Source of the DNA: Streptomyces showdoensis
GTDB taxonomy: Bacteria; Actinomycetota; Actinomycetes; Streptomycetales; Streptomycetaceae
Assembly (NCBI RefSeq): GCF_039535475.1
Contig: NZ_BAAAXG010000012.1
Location: 124,001 to 188,000, forward strand
Direction: 5' to 3'
DNA: 64,000 nt
Position 1 is the stretch's first letter. The number at the start of each line of letters is the position of its first letter. Made by a program: the position numbers and the translations under genes. This document shows positions 8,769-16,819 of this stretch, one piece after another. Below the pieces are notes generated by a model that worked only from the letters and a program-made list of their open reading frames with translations, made no database searches and was not told the origin of the DNA.

Positions 8769-9245
8769 ATGTTGCGAAGCGTGGGGCAGAGGCGAGTGAC
8801 CGGCGAGGGCGTGGACCCCAGGGTGGACGGGCTGAGGACCGCCGTCTCCCGGCTCAGGCGCGAACTGGCCGCGCTGCGCACCGACTTCGCCGACCGGGGC
8901 ATCGCCGAGGACGAGCTCGGCGCGCTGGACGCGATGGCCGCGGGCGGCGCCCCCGAGGTACGGCGGCTGCGCCGCTCCCTCCTGCTCGTCGCCGGCTCGG
9001 TCGGCTCCGTCAGCGCCCTCGCCGACGCCCTCACCGCCCTCCGCCGCGCCGTCGACCTGTTCGGCCCGCCGCCCCCGGCGGGAGACGCGGTGCCGGGACC
9101 GGTGCCGGGACCGGTGCCTGGATCCGGACTGGCGCCCGGATCCAGGCCGGTGCCGGGATCCGGGCCGGGTGCGGGGTCCGAACCGGGCCCGGGATCCGGC
9201 CCGGGGTTCGGCCCGGGTGCGGGGCCGGCCTCGCCTAGCGCCTGA
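8769..9245 (+). CDS. DUF5955-type protein with Pro/Gly-rich tail
   Basis: A 158-residue protein. Residues 15-100 look like the DUF5955 family of Streptomyces (VDPRVDGLRTAVSRLRREL, DRGIAEDELGALDAM, LRRSLLLVAGSVGSVSALADAL), small helical proteins of unknown role; I assign the name from memory. Residues 100-158 are a repetitive Pro-Gly-Val-Ser tail (PGPVPGPVPGSG and variants) encoded by short imperfect DNA repeats containing several GGATCC words. AGGGGGAGA five bases before the ATG fixes the start. The stop codon overlaps the convergent response regulator by 11 bp, so the tail could be a recent slippage extension. Confidence 0.75.
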   Translation: MLRSVGQRRVTGEGVDPRVDGLRTAVSRLRRELAALRTDFADRGIAEDELGALDAMAAGGAPEVRRLRRSLLLVAGSVGSVSALADALTALRRAVDLFGPPPPAGDAVPGPVPGPVPGSGLAPGSRPVPGSGPGAGSEPGPGSGPGFGPGAGPASPSA

Positions 9246-9861
9246 TCAGCCGCCGGGCCGTCGCCGCCGCCACCGCGGCCGTGCGCGAGTCGACGCCCAG
9301 CTTGGCGAAGATGTGCACCAGATGGGACTTCACCGTCGCCTGGCTCAGGAACAGCGCCTTGCTGATCTGCTGGTTCGACAGCCCCTCGCCCACCAGCTGG
9401 AGCACCTCCAGCTCCCGCTTGGTCAGCGCCTCGGCCGGGGTGCGCATCCGGTCCATCAGCCGGTGCGCGACCGCGGGCGCCAGCGCCGACTGGCCGGCCG
9501 CGGCGGTCCGTACCGCCGCCGCGAGCTCCTCCGGCGGGGCGTCCTTCAGCAGATAGCCCGAGGCCCCGGCCTCCACCGCGGCCAGGATGTCCGCGTCCGT
9601 GTCGTACGTCGTCAGGACCAGCACCCGCGGCCCGCCCGCGACGGCGGTGATCGCCGCCGTCGCCTCGGAGCCGTGCATCCCGGCCCCGAACTGGAGGTCC
9701 ATCAGGACCACGTCCACGCCCCCGGCGGCGGCCAGCTCCACCGCCCGCTCGGCCGTCGCGGCCTCCGCGACCACGGCGAAGTCCGGTTCGGTGTCCAGGA
9801 CGGCCCGGAGCCCGGCCCGGACCACCGGGTGGTCGTCGGCGAGCAGCAGTCGGATGGTCAT
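9235..9861 (-). CDS. NarL/LuxR-type response regulator
   Basis: A 208-residue response regulator. The receiver domain (1-120) has the acidic pair D9-D10, phospho-acceptor Asp55 (VVLMDLQ), Thr in LTTYD and Lys in LLKDAPPEE. The LuxR helix-turn-helix (about 143-205) has the typical LTKRELEVLQLVGEGLSNQQ and ATVKSHLVHIFAKLGV motifs. The start ATG overlaps the stop of the sensor kinase gene (ATGA at 9858-9861), so the two are translationally coupled. The pair is divergent from an ABC exporter starting 125 bp away from the kinase start, its most likely target. Confidence 0.93.
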   Translation of the reverse strand: MTIRLLLADDHPVVRAGLRAVLDTEPDFAVVAEAATAERAVELAAAGGVDVVLMDLQFGAGMHGSEATAAITAVAGGPRVLVLTTYDTDADILAAVEAGASGYLLKDAPPEELAAAVRTAAAGQSALAPAVAHRLMDRMRTPAEALTKRELEVLQLVGEGLSNQQISKALFLSQATVKSHLVHIFAKLGVDSRTAAVAAATARRLIRR

Positions 9862-11039
9862 GCGTCGGCTCCAGCGGGCAGCGGGGTGGCGGGCAGGGGA
9901 AGGGTCACGGCGACGGCGGTCCCCTGGCCGGGCGCCGACTCGACGGTGAAGGCGCCGCCCAGGGACTCGGCCCGGGAGCGCATCGCGGGCAGCCCGAAGC
10001 CGCCCTCGGAGGAGGGCCGCACCGCACCGGGCTCGAAGCCCTTGCCGTCGTCCACGACGTCCAGCGCGACCGAGCCGCCCATGAACGACAGCGTGATCTC
10101 CGCCCGCGAGGCCGCGGCGTGCCGGACGGTGTTGGCGAGCGCCGACTGGGCGATCCGCAGCAGCGCCACCTCGTACGGGGTGGGCAGCTCGGCCGGCGTG
10201 CCGCTCACCGAGAAGCGCACCCGGGGGCCGTCCGGCCCGGCCGTCCCGCACAGCCGCTCCAGGGCCCCGGCGAGCGAACCGTGCTCCAGGTCGGGCGGGG
10301 CGAGGGCGCGGACGAAGCGCCGGGCCTCCGCCAGGTTGTCCTGCGCGGCCCGCCGGGCCTCCTCGATGTGCCCGGCGGCCGGGGAGCCCTCCGGCAGTGC
10401 CCGCTCGGCGGCCCGCAGCAGCAGCTGGATCGAGGAGAGCCCCTGCGCCAGCGTGTCGTGGATCTCCCGGGCCAGCCGCTCGCGCTCGGCGAGCGTCCCG
10501 GCGTGCCGCTCGGCCGCCGCCAGCTCGGCCCGGGTCGAGATCAGCTCCTCGATGAGCCGCCGCCGCCGCTCGCTCTCCCGGTACAGCGCCTGGTAGCCGA
10601 GCACGGTCGCCACGGCCACCGCCCCGCCCAGGAGCGGCCCGATGAACACCCCCGGGTTGAGCTGGGCGCCGTGCCGCACGTACGACAGGATCGCCGCGCC
10701 CGCCGTCAGCGCCACGGCCGGCAGCGACCAGCGCACCGGCAGCAGGTGCAGCTGGAGGAAGTAGAGCGGGAAGGCCACCCACAGCCCGTCGGGCGTGGTC
10801 CAGAGCAGCAGCAGCCAGGCCGCGGACAGCGCGCCCAGCCAGATCGCGGCGCCCCGCTGCGAGTCCCGTACGGAGGGCAGCAGCGAGCCGGCCGCGTAGA
10901 CCGCGGCGGTCAGCACGGCCGCCGCGACGCCGGCCGCCGACTCGGCGCGCAGGGCGGCGAGCGCCAGCAGCCCCGCCATCAGCAGGTGGACGCAGAGCCG
11001 CAGGGCGCGCAGGACGGGGGTGAGCGAACGGGGATCCAT
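9858..11039 (-). CDS. Sensor histidine kinase (HisKA_3 type)
   Basis: A 393-residue membrane kinase. Residues 10-150 contain five or six hydrophobic spans with almost no extracytoplasmic loop, so it probably senses something within the membrane. A short coiled-coil (150-185) leads to the HisKA_3 dimerisation helix with LAREIHDTLAQG (His194). The ATPase domain has an N-box (about 300-310: Q-S-A-L-A-N-T-V-R-H-A), DDGKGFEPG and a G-F-G-L-P-A-M-R-S-R loop. It is paired with the downstream response regulator by a 4-bp overlap. The ATG has no Shine-Dalgarno but TACGCT nine bases upstream, so the mRNA leader would be only two or three bases. Confidence 0.92.
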   Translation of the reverse strand: MDPRSLTPVLRALRLCVHLLMAGLLALAALRAESAAGVAAAVLTAAVYAAGSLLPSVRDSQRGAAIWLGALSAAWLLLLWTTPDGLWVAFPLYFLQLHLLPVRWSLPAVALTAGAAILSYVRHGAQLNPGVFIGPLLGGAVAVATVLGYQALYRESERRRRLIEELISTRAELAAAERHAGTLAERERLAREIHDTLAQGLSSIQLLLRAAERALPEGSPAAGHIEEARRAAQDNLAEARRFVRALAPPDLEHGSLAGALERLCGTAGPDGPRVRFSVSGTPAELPTPYEVALLRIAQSALANTVRHAAASRAEITLSFMGGSVALDVVDDGKGFEPGAVRPSSEGGFGLPAMRSRAESLGGAFTVESAPGQGTAVAVTLPLPATPLPAGADA

Positions 11040-11163
11040 GGTCCGTCCAGCGTATGCGCGCGCGAGGGCCGGTCCGGACATTCCGGACTCAACCGAAAGT
11101 TTGATTGCGGAGCCATCCGTGGCGCGATGCCCGGGGGCACCCCCTCCGAGCAGGCTTGGCCCC

Positions 11164-12246
11164 ATGTTCGTGGCATGGAGAGACCTGAGATTCGCCAAGG
11201 GGCGATTCACGTTGATGGGCACGGTGATCGTCCTGATCACCCTGCTGGTGGGACTGCTGTCCGGCCTCACCGCCGGGCTCGCGCGGGAGAACATCTCCGC
11301 GATCACCGGCCTGCCCGCGGACCGGCTGGCCTTCGCGGCCCCGCCCTCGGGCCAGTCGGTCTCCTTCACCAACTCGACCGTCACCGAGGGCCAGTGGCGG
11401 GACTGGGCCGCGCGGCCCGGCGTGGCGAGCGCCGAGCCGGTCGGCATCCGGACCCTCAACGCCACCGCCGGCGACCGCACGGCCGCGCTCTCCGCCTTCG
11501 GTACGGAGCCGGGCACCGGGATCGCCCCGCGGAGCGGCGAGCTGGGCCCGGGCAAGGCGGTCCTCTCGGAGTCCGCCGCGAAGGAACTGGACGTCGAGGC
11601 GGGCGACTCCGTACGCCTCGGCCCCGTGGAGGCCACCGTCGTCGCGGTCTCCGGCGACGCCTCGTACAGCCACACGCCCGTCGTGTGGACCTCCCTCGAC
11701 GACTGGCAGAAGCTGGGCCACAGCGGCACCACGGCGGAGGAACAGGCCACGGTGATCGCGCTCAGCGGCTCCGGCGTGGACTGGGCCGCCGGGGACGCGG
11801 CGGAGAAGACCTCGTCCAAGACGCCGGACGAGGCGCTCACCGCCATAGGGTCCTACCAGGCGGAGAACGGCTCGCTGCAGATGATGCGCGGCTTCCTGTT
11901 CGCGATCTCCGCGCTCGTCATAGGAGCCTTCTTCACCGTCTGGACCATCCAGCGCAGCGGTGACGTGGCCGTCCTCAAGGCGCTCGGGGCCTCCACCCCG
12001 TACCTCCTGAAGGACGCGCTCGGCCAGGCCGTGATCATGCTCGGTGCGGGCACCCTGGTCGGCACCGGCCTCGCCACCGGCATCGGCGCGCTGATCAGCG
12101 GCGGGGACGTGCCCTTCGTGCTCCAGCCGCTGACCGTGCTGGGCCCGGCCGCCGTGATCATCGTGCTCGGTGTGCTCGGTGCGGCGCTTTCCATCCGGCG
12201 GATCACCGCCGTCGACCCCCTGACCGCCCTCGGGAGCGCGCGATGA
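11164..12246 (+). CDS. FtsX-like ABC transporter permease
   Basis: A 360-residue MacB/FtsX-type permease. One N-terminal membrane span (about 18-42) is followed by an extracytoplasmic domain (45-235) and three spans at about 250-275, 290-325 and 330-350. It ends in the family-typical ITAVDPLTALGSAR. With its ATPase it should form a lipid or peptide exporter or a mechanotransmitter rather than an importer. No Shine-Dalgarno is seen; CAGGCT seven bases before ATG suggests a leaderless start. The stop overlaps the ATPase start (ATGA, 12243-12246). A histidine kinase/response regulator operon is transcribed divergently, the usual layout for antibiotic- or envelope-stress-responsive exporters. Confidence 0.9.
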   Translation: MFVAWRDLRFAKGRFTLMGTVIVLITLLVGLLSGLTAGLARENISAITGLPADRLAFAAPPSGQSVSFTNSTVTEGQWRDWAARPGVASAEPVGIRTLNATAGDRTAALSAFGTEPGTGIAPRSGELGPGKAVLSESAAKELDVEAGDSVRLGPVEATVVAVSGDASYSHTPVVWTSLDDWQKLGHSGTTAEEQATVIALSGSGVDWAAGDAAEKTSSKTPDEALTAIGSYQAENGSLQMMRGFLFAISALVIGAFFTVWTIQRSGDVAVLKALGASTPYLLKDALGQAVIMLGAGTLVGTGLATGIGALISGGDVPFVLQPLTVLGPAAVIIVLGVLGAALSIRRITAVDPLTALGSAR

Positions 12247-12935
12247 CCACGGACAACGGCCTCGTCCTCGACGACGTGACCCTGACCTATCCGGACGGCG
12301 ACGGCCGGCTGACCGCCCTCGACGCGGTCTCCCTGGACGTCCCCGCGGGCACCCTGACCGCCGTGGTCGGCCCCTCGGGCTCCGGCAAGTCCAGCCTGCT
12401 CGCGGTGGCCGCGACGCTGGTGACCCCGGACAGCGGCCGGGTCGTGGTGGCCGGCACGGACGTCGGTCCGCTCACCCCGGCGGCCAAGGCGGAGCTGCGG
12501 CGGGAGAAGATCGGCATCGTCTTCCAGCAGCCCAACCTGCTGCCCTCGCTCGGCGCGCTGGAGCAGCTGGAGGTGATGGCGCACCTGTCCGGGCGGATGG
12601 GCCGGGAGTCGCGGCAGCGGGCCCTGGGGCTGCTCGACGCGGTCGGCCTCGCCGAGGCGGCGCACAAGCGCCCGCACCAGCTCTCCGGCGGCCAGCGCCA
12701 GCGGGTGAACATCGCCCGGGCCCTGATGAACGAGCCCTCGGTCCTCCTGGTCGACGAGCCGACCAGCGCGCTGGACCACGAGCGCGGGGCGGCCGTCATG
12801 GAGCTCCTGGCCGGCCTCACGCGCGAGCGCGGCACGGCGACGGTCCTGGTCACCCACGACCGCACCCACCTGGGGCGCGCGGACCGGGTGGCGACGGTGC
12901 GGGACGGGCGGCTGACGGAGGACGCGCGGGTGTGA
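12243..12935 (+). CDS. ABC transporter ATPase (LolD/MacB class)
   Basis: A 230-residue ATP-binding subunit. Walker A is GPSGSGKSS (about 41-49), Q-loop FQQPNLLP (about 97), signature LSGGQRQRVNIARAL (about 143-157), Walker [13 protein letters not shown] (about 163-174) and the switch His in VTHDRTH. Length and sequence fit the LolD/MacB class that pairs with FtsX-like permeases. Translation is coupled to the permease. A 17-bp hairpin immediately downstream ends the operon. Confidence 0.94.
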   Translation: MTTDNGLVLDDVTLTYPDGDGRLTALDAVSLDVPAGTLTAVVGPSGSGKSSLLAVAATLVTPDSGRVVVAGTDVGPLTPAAKAELRREKIGIVFQQPNLLPSLGALEQLEVMAHLSGRMGRESRQRALGLLDAVGLAEAAHKRPHQLSGGQRQRVNIARALMNEPSVLLVDEPTSALDHERGAAVMELLAGLTRERGTATVLVTHDRTHLGRADRVATVRDGRLTEDARV

Positions 12936-12950
12936 CGCCCGGACGCGCCG

Positions 12951-12988
12951 AAGGGGCGCCCGGAGTCCTCGGACTCCGGGCGCCCCTT
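12951..12988. terminator. Bidirectional hairpin terminator
   Basis: Perfect 17-bp stem, arms 12951-12967 and 12972-12988, with loop CTCG. It sits between the convergent ABC exporter and allR genes and ends in CCCCTT on one strand and AAGGGG on the other, so it can serve both. Confidence 0.9.
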
Positions 12989-13002
12989 CCGGTGCGCCGG
13001 CC

Positions 13003-13812
13003 TCAGCCCTGCGCGGTGCCCGACGTGTTGGCCAGGGCCGCCGACAGCTCCTCGGCCACCTGCTGGAGGATCGGCACGATCTTCTCGGTCGCCGCCTCCG
13101 TCACGCGTCCCGCCGGGCCGGAGATCGAGATCGCCGCCGCGGTGGGGGAGTCGGGGACGGAGACCGCCAGGCAGCGGACCCCTATCTCCTGCTCGTTGTC
13201 GTCGACCGCGTACCCGGTCTCGCGCACCGCGGCGAGCGCGTCGAGGAAGCCCTCGGGCGTGGTGATGGTCTTCTCGGTGGCGGCCGGCATGCCCGTACGG
13301 GCGAGCAGGGCGCGGACCTCGTCCGCCGGGGTGTAGGCGAGCAGCGCCTTGCCGACGCCCGTGGAGTGCGGCAGCACCCGCCGGCCCACCTCGGTGAACA
13401 TGCGCATCGAGTGCTTGGACGGCACCTGAGCCACGTACACGATCTCGTCGCCGTCGAGCAGCGCCATGTTCGCCGTCTCGCCGGTCTCCTCGACGAGCCG
13501 GGCCAGGTACGGCCGGGCCCAGGTGCCGAGCAGGCGGGAGGCCGACTCGCCGAGGCGGATCAACCGGGGGCCCAGCGCGTACCGGCGGTTGGGCTGCTGG
13601 CGGACGTAGCCGCAGGCCACGAGGGTGCGCATCAGGCGGTGGATGGTGGGCAGCGGAAGCCCGCTGCTGGCGGAGAGCTCACTCAGCCCGACCTCGCCGC
13701 CTGCGTCGGCCATCCGCTCCAGGAGGTCGAAGGCACGCTCGAGGGACTGGACGCCACCGCTCGCGGCGGCGGGCTTGGCGGCGTCGGTGGTGCTGGCGCT
13801 GGACGTCGGCAC
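13003..13812 (-). CDS. allR: IclR-family regulator of allantoin genes (AllR-like)
   Basis: A 269-residue IclR-type repressor. The GTG at 13812 is preceded by AAGGA at eight bases, so I prefer it to the TTG ten codons earlier. A disordered Ala/Thr/Lys stretch (1-20) precedes the winged helix (about 22-85: SLERAFDLLERMA, GLSELSASSGLPLPTIHRLM). The IclR effector domain follows (about 95-260), including GVGKALLAY, the D-D-x-E-x-x-x-G-V-R-C-L-A segment and a SISGPAGR loop. In S. coelicolor the homologous AllR represses allantoin and glyoxylate genes and responds to glyoxylate-related metabolites; that is recalled knowledge. Divergent allantoinase gene, shared palindromes and the same motif in the aceB promoter support the same role here. 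Confidence 0.88.
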   Translation of the reverse strand: MPTSSASTTDAAKPAAASGGVQSLERAFDLLERMADAGGEVGLSELSASSGLPLPTIHRLMRTLVACGYVRQQPNRRYALGPRLIRLGESASRLLGTWARPYLARLVEETGETANMALLDGDEIVYVAQVPSKHSMRMFTEVGRRVLPHSTGVGKALLAYTPADEVRALLARTGMPAATEKTITTPEGFLDALAAVRETGYAVDDNEQEIGVRCLAVSVPDSPTAAAISISGPAGRVTEAATEKIVPILQQVAEELSAALANTSGTAQG

Positions 13813-13996
13813 GGCAACGGTCCTTTCGGGGCAGGCGGGCAAGGCAGCAGCCTACCGGGCGGGTGGGCCGTCCACACGGCCCGGTTCCGGCGTCCGGGCC
13901 GGTCAGGGGGGTGTTTGTCCGGTGTCGGAGGCCGCCCGGAGGGCTCCTGGTCCGCCCCGCATGTGCGGAGCTACGTTCTACTGTACGAAATTTACA

Positions 13997-14011
13997 TTCC
14001 ACTTCGTGGAA
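13997..14011. promoter_or_regulatory. Perfect AllR-type inverted repeat between allR and allB
   Basis: TTCCAC-TTC-GTGGAA is a perfect 15-bp inverted repeat. It is flanked by TTTACA (13991-13996) and by TTGGAC on the minus strand (14019-14014), each a possible -35 hexamer. The 17 bases between these match 13 of 17 in the aceB promoter spacer. The gap from 13813 to 14126 (314 bp) otherwise contains no gene. Confidence 0.7.
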
Positions 14012-14056
14012 ACGTCCAAGGTGGGTTCACGAGCGTCCCATGCTGGAAGTGTGCCC

Positions 14057-14085
14057 TTGACGACATGTCGTCTCGCGTGAAGACT
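14057..14085 (+). promoter_or_regulatory. Candidate allB promoter
   Basis: TTGACG (14057-14062) and AAGACT (14080-14085) are 17 bp apart. The -10 is weak, but the predicted start near 14092 falls inside the second inverted repeat. Confidence 0.4.
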
Positions 14086-14087
14086 CC

Positions 14088-14114
14088 TTCAACAGTTCGT
14101 TGAATTTCGTGGAA
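14088..14114. promoter_or_regulatory. Composite operator over allB start region
   Basis: A perfect 17-bp inverted repeat TTCAAC-AGTTC-GTTGAA (14088-14104) runs into a TTC-GTGGAA half-site (14106-14114), which itself touches the allB ribosome-binding site. The aceB promoter carries the same two element types side by side. Confidence 0.55.
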
Positions 14115-14126
14115 GAAGGGGTACGG

Positions 14127-15461
14127 GTGGACGTCAACCTGGTCCTGCGCTCGACGCGCGTCATCACTCCCGAGGGGACGCGCGCCGCGTCGATCGCCGT
14201 CGCCGGCGGGACGATCGCGGCCGTGCTGCCGTACGACGCCGAGGTACCCGCCGGCGCCCGGCTGGAGGACGTCGGCGACGACGTCGTCCTGCCCGGACTC
14301 GTCGACACCCACGTCCACGTGAACGACCCCGGCCGCACCGAGTGGGAGGGCTTCTGGACCGCCACCCGCGCCGCGGCCGCCGGCGGCATCACCACCCTCG
14401 TCGACATGCCGCTCAACTCGCTGCCGCCCACCACCACGGTCGACAACCTCCGGGTCAAGCAGGACGTCGCCCGCCCCAAGGCGCACATCGACACCGGCTT
14501 CTGGGGCGGCGCGCTGCCCGACAATGTCAAGGACCTGCGCCCGCTGCACGACGCCGGAGTCTTCGGCTTCAAGTGCTTCCTCTCGCCGTCCGGCGTCGAC
14601 GAGTTCCCGCAGCTCGACCAGGACCAGCTGGCCGCCTCGCTCGCCGAGATCGCCGGCTTCGACGGTCTGATGATCGTCCACGCCGAGGACCCGCACGAGC
14701 TGGCCGCCGCCCCGCAGAAGTCGGGCGAGAAGTACGCGGACTTCCTCGCCTCCCGGCCGCGCGTCGCCGAGAACACCGCGATCGAGAACCTGATCAACCA
14801 GGCGCGCCGGCTGGGCGCCCGCGTCCACGTGCTGCACCTCTCCTCCTCCGACGCGCTGCCGCTGATCGCCGCAGCCAAGGCCGAGGGCGTCCGCATCACC
14901 GTCGAGTCCTGCCCGCACTTCCTCACCCTCACGGCCGAGGAGGTCCCGGACGGCGCCACCGAGTTCAAGTGCTGCCCGCCGATCCGCGAGGAGGCCAACC
15001 AGGACCTGCTCTGGCAGGGCCTGGCCGACGGCACCATCGACTGCATCGTCTCGGACCACTCGCCGTCCACCGCCGACCTCAAGACCCCGGACTTCGCCTC
15101 CGCCTGGGGCGGCATCTCCTCCCTCCAGCTCGGCCTGCCCGCCATCTGGACCGAGGCCCGCCGCCGCGGCCACGACCTCACCGACGTGGCCCGCTGGATG
15201 TCCGAGGCGCCGGCCAAGCTCGCGGGCCTCGCGCAGAAGGGCGCCATCGAGGCCGGCCGCGACGCCGACTTCGCCGTGGTCGACCCGGACGCCACCTTCA
15301 CCGTCGACCCGGCGGAGCTCCAGCACCGCAACCGGGTCACCGCCTACGCGGGCCGCACCCTGTACGGCGTCGTCACCTCCACCTGGCTGCGCGGAGAGCG
15401 GATCGCCGACCGCGGCACCCTCGCCGAGCCCTCCGGCCGCCTCCTCGAAAGGAACAACTGA
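14127..15461 (+). CDS. allB: Allantoinase
   Basis: A 444-residue cyclic amidohydrolase that opens allantoin to allantoate. Metal ligands are in [13 protein letters not shown] (His62, His64), with carboxylated Lys149 in [11 protein letters not shown], further His in IVHAEDPHE and [10 protein letters not shown], and the catalytic Asp in CIVSDHSPS (about 310). Length matches E. coli AllB (453). I chose GTG 14127 because AAGGGG lies six bases upstream; in-frame TTG 14100 and GTG 14109 lie inside the operator and would lack a ribosome-binding site. The allantoicase gene starts one base after the stop, so they form one operon. Confidence 0.95.
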   Translation: MDVNLVLRSTRVITPEGTRAASIAVAGGTIAAVLPYDAEVPAGARLEDVGDDVVLPGLVDTHVHVNDPGRTEWEGFWTATRAAAAGGITTLVDMPLNSLPPTTTVDNLRVKQDVARPKAHIDTGFWGGALPDNVKDLRPLHDAGVFGFKCFLSPSGVDEFPQLDQDQLAASLAEIAGFDGLMIVHAEDPHELAAAPQKSGEKYADFLASRPRVAENTAIENLINQARRLGARVHVLHLSSSDALPLIAAAKAEGVRITVESCPHFLTLTAEEVPDGATEFKCCPPIREEANQDLLWQGLADGTIDCIVSDHSPSTADLKTPDFASAWGGISSLQLGLPAIWTEARRRGHDLTDVARWMSEAPAKLAGLAQKGAIEAGRDADFAVVDPDATFTVDPAELQHRNRVTAYAGRTLYGVVTSTWLRGERIADRGTLAEPSGRLLERNN

Positions 15462-15462
15462 C

Positions 15463-16578
15463 GTGTCGTCCATACCCAGCTTCACCGGTGACGCCAGCCC
15501 CTACGGCGGCGGCGACCCGTACGCCGACTACCGCACGTCGGACTTCCCCTTCACCCAGTACGCGGACCTCGCCGACCGCCGCCTCGGCGCGGGCGTCATC
15601 GCCGCCAACGACGAGTTCTTCGCCGAGCGCGAGAACCTGCTGAAGCCCGAGGCCGCCGAGTTCGACCCCGAGCACTTCGGCCACAAGGGCAAGATCATGG
15701 ACGGCTGGGAGACCCGCCGCCGCCGCGGCGTCTCCGCCGCCGTGCCGCACCCCACCGAGGACGACCACGACTGGGCCCTCGTACGGCTCGGCGCCCCCGG
15801 CGTCGTCCGCGGCATCGTCGTCGACACCGCCCACTTCCGCGGCAACTACCCGCAGGCCGTCTCCGTCGAGGCCGCCTCCGTGGCCGGCTCGCCCTCGCCC
15901 GAGGAACTGCTCGCCGACGACGTGAAGTGGACGACGCTCGTCCCGCGCACCGCCGTCGGCGGCCACGCCGCGAACGGCTTCGCCGTCGACGTCGAGCAGC
16001 GCTTCACCCACCTGCGGGTCAACCAGCACCCGGACGGCGGCATCGCCCGCCTCCGCGTGTACGGCGAGGTCGCCCCCGACCCGCGGTGGCTCGGCGTGCT
16101 CGGCACCTTCGACCTCGCGGCCCTGGAGAACGGCGGCCGGGTCGAGGACGCCTCCGACCGCTTCTACTCCCCGGCCACCAACACCATCCAGCCCGGCCGC
16201 TCGCGCAAGATGGACGACGGCTGGGAGACCCGCCGCCGCCGCGACAAGGGCAACGACTGGATCCGCTACGGCCTCGCCGCCGAGTCCGAGATCCGCGCCG
16301 TCGAGATCGACACCGCGTACCTCAAGGGCAACAGCGCCGGCTGGGCCGCCCTCTCCGTGGCCGCCGAGGGCTCCGAGGAGTGGACCGAGATCCTGCCCCG
16401 GACCCGCCTCCAGCCCGACACCAACCACCGCTTCGTGCTCGACGTGCCGGCCGTCGGCTCCCGGGTGCGGATCGACATCTTCCCCGACGGCGGCATCTCC
16501 CGCCTCCGTCTCTTCGGCTCCCTCACCGAGGCGGGCACGGCGCGGCTGACCGCCCGCCACCAGGAGCTGGGCGGCTGA
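15463..16578 (+). CDS. alc: Allantoicase
   Basis: A 371-residue allantoicase (allantoate amidinohydrolase), which splits allantoate into ureidoglycolate and urea. It has the two tandem allantoicase domains of the family, about 20-185 and 195-365. Both open with (I/R)-K-(I/M)-M/D-D-x-G-W-E-T-R-R-R-R and contain I-x-V/I-D-T-A-x-(F/L)-(R/K)-G-N and P-D-G-G-I-(A/S)-R-L-R motifs. AAGGA at about ten bases before the GTG supports the start. No ureidoglycolate lyase or urease gene is nearby, so the last steps to glyoxylate must be encoded elsewhere. A hairpin at 16629-16664 ends the operon. Confidence 0.96.
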   Translation: MSSIPSFTGDASPYGGGDPYADYRTSDFPFTQYADLADRRLGAGVIAANDEFFAERENLLKPEAAEFDPEHFGHKGKIMDGWETRRRRGVSAAVPHPTEDDHDWALVRLGAPGVVRGIVVDTAHFRGNYPQAVSVEAASVAGSPSPEELLADDVKWTTLVPRTAVGGHAANGFAVDVEQRFTHLRVNQHPDGGIARLRVYGEVAPDPRWLGVLGTFDLAALENGGRVEDASDRFYSPATNTIQPGRSRKMDDGWETRRRRDKGNDWIRYGLAAESEIRAVEIDTAYLKGNSAGWAALSVAAEGSEEWTEILPRTRLQPDTNHRFVLDVPAVGSRVRIDIFPDGGISRLRLFGSLTEAGTARLTARHQELGG

Positions 16579-16628
16579 CGCCACCCGGACCCACGACCTG
16601 GGCGGGCACGACACCCCGCCCGGCACAC

Positions 16629-16664
16629 GAGGGCGCACCGACCCGACAGCACCGGTGCGCCCTC
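16629..16664. terminator. Hairpin terminator after allantoicase
   Basis: A 12-bp perfect stem (16629-16640 with 16653-16664) and a 12-base loop, 50 bp after the alc stop. The remaining 155 bp up to the next gene (16665-16819) show no gene or clear signal. Confidence 0.75.
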
Positions 16665-16819
16665 ACCCCCTCTTCGAGGCTCGGTTCGCCTCCGGCCGCC
16701 TTGAGCCGGTCGCACGGCACCGACCGCGCTCGCCTCCCTCGTTCCTCGGGCGGCTCCGCGTGCTCGGCGCCGTGCGGCCGGCGCGCCCTTCGGCTCGCTC
16801 GCCGGGCCGGGTGGCGGCC

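Noticed and set aside
14100..14126. Earlier TTG/GTG starts for allantoinase
   Set aside because: These codons lie in the operator and have no Shine-Dalgarno; GTG 14127 has AAGGGG correctly spaced.
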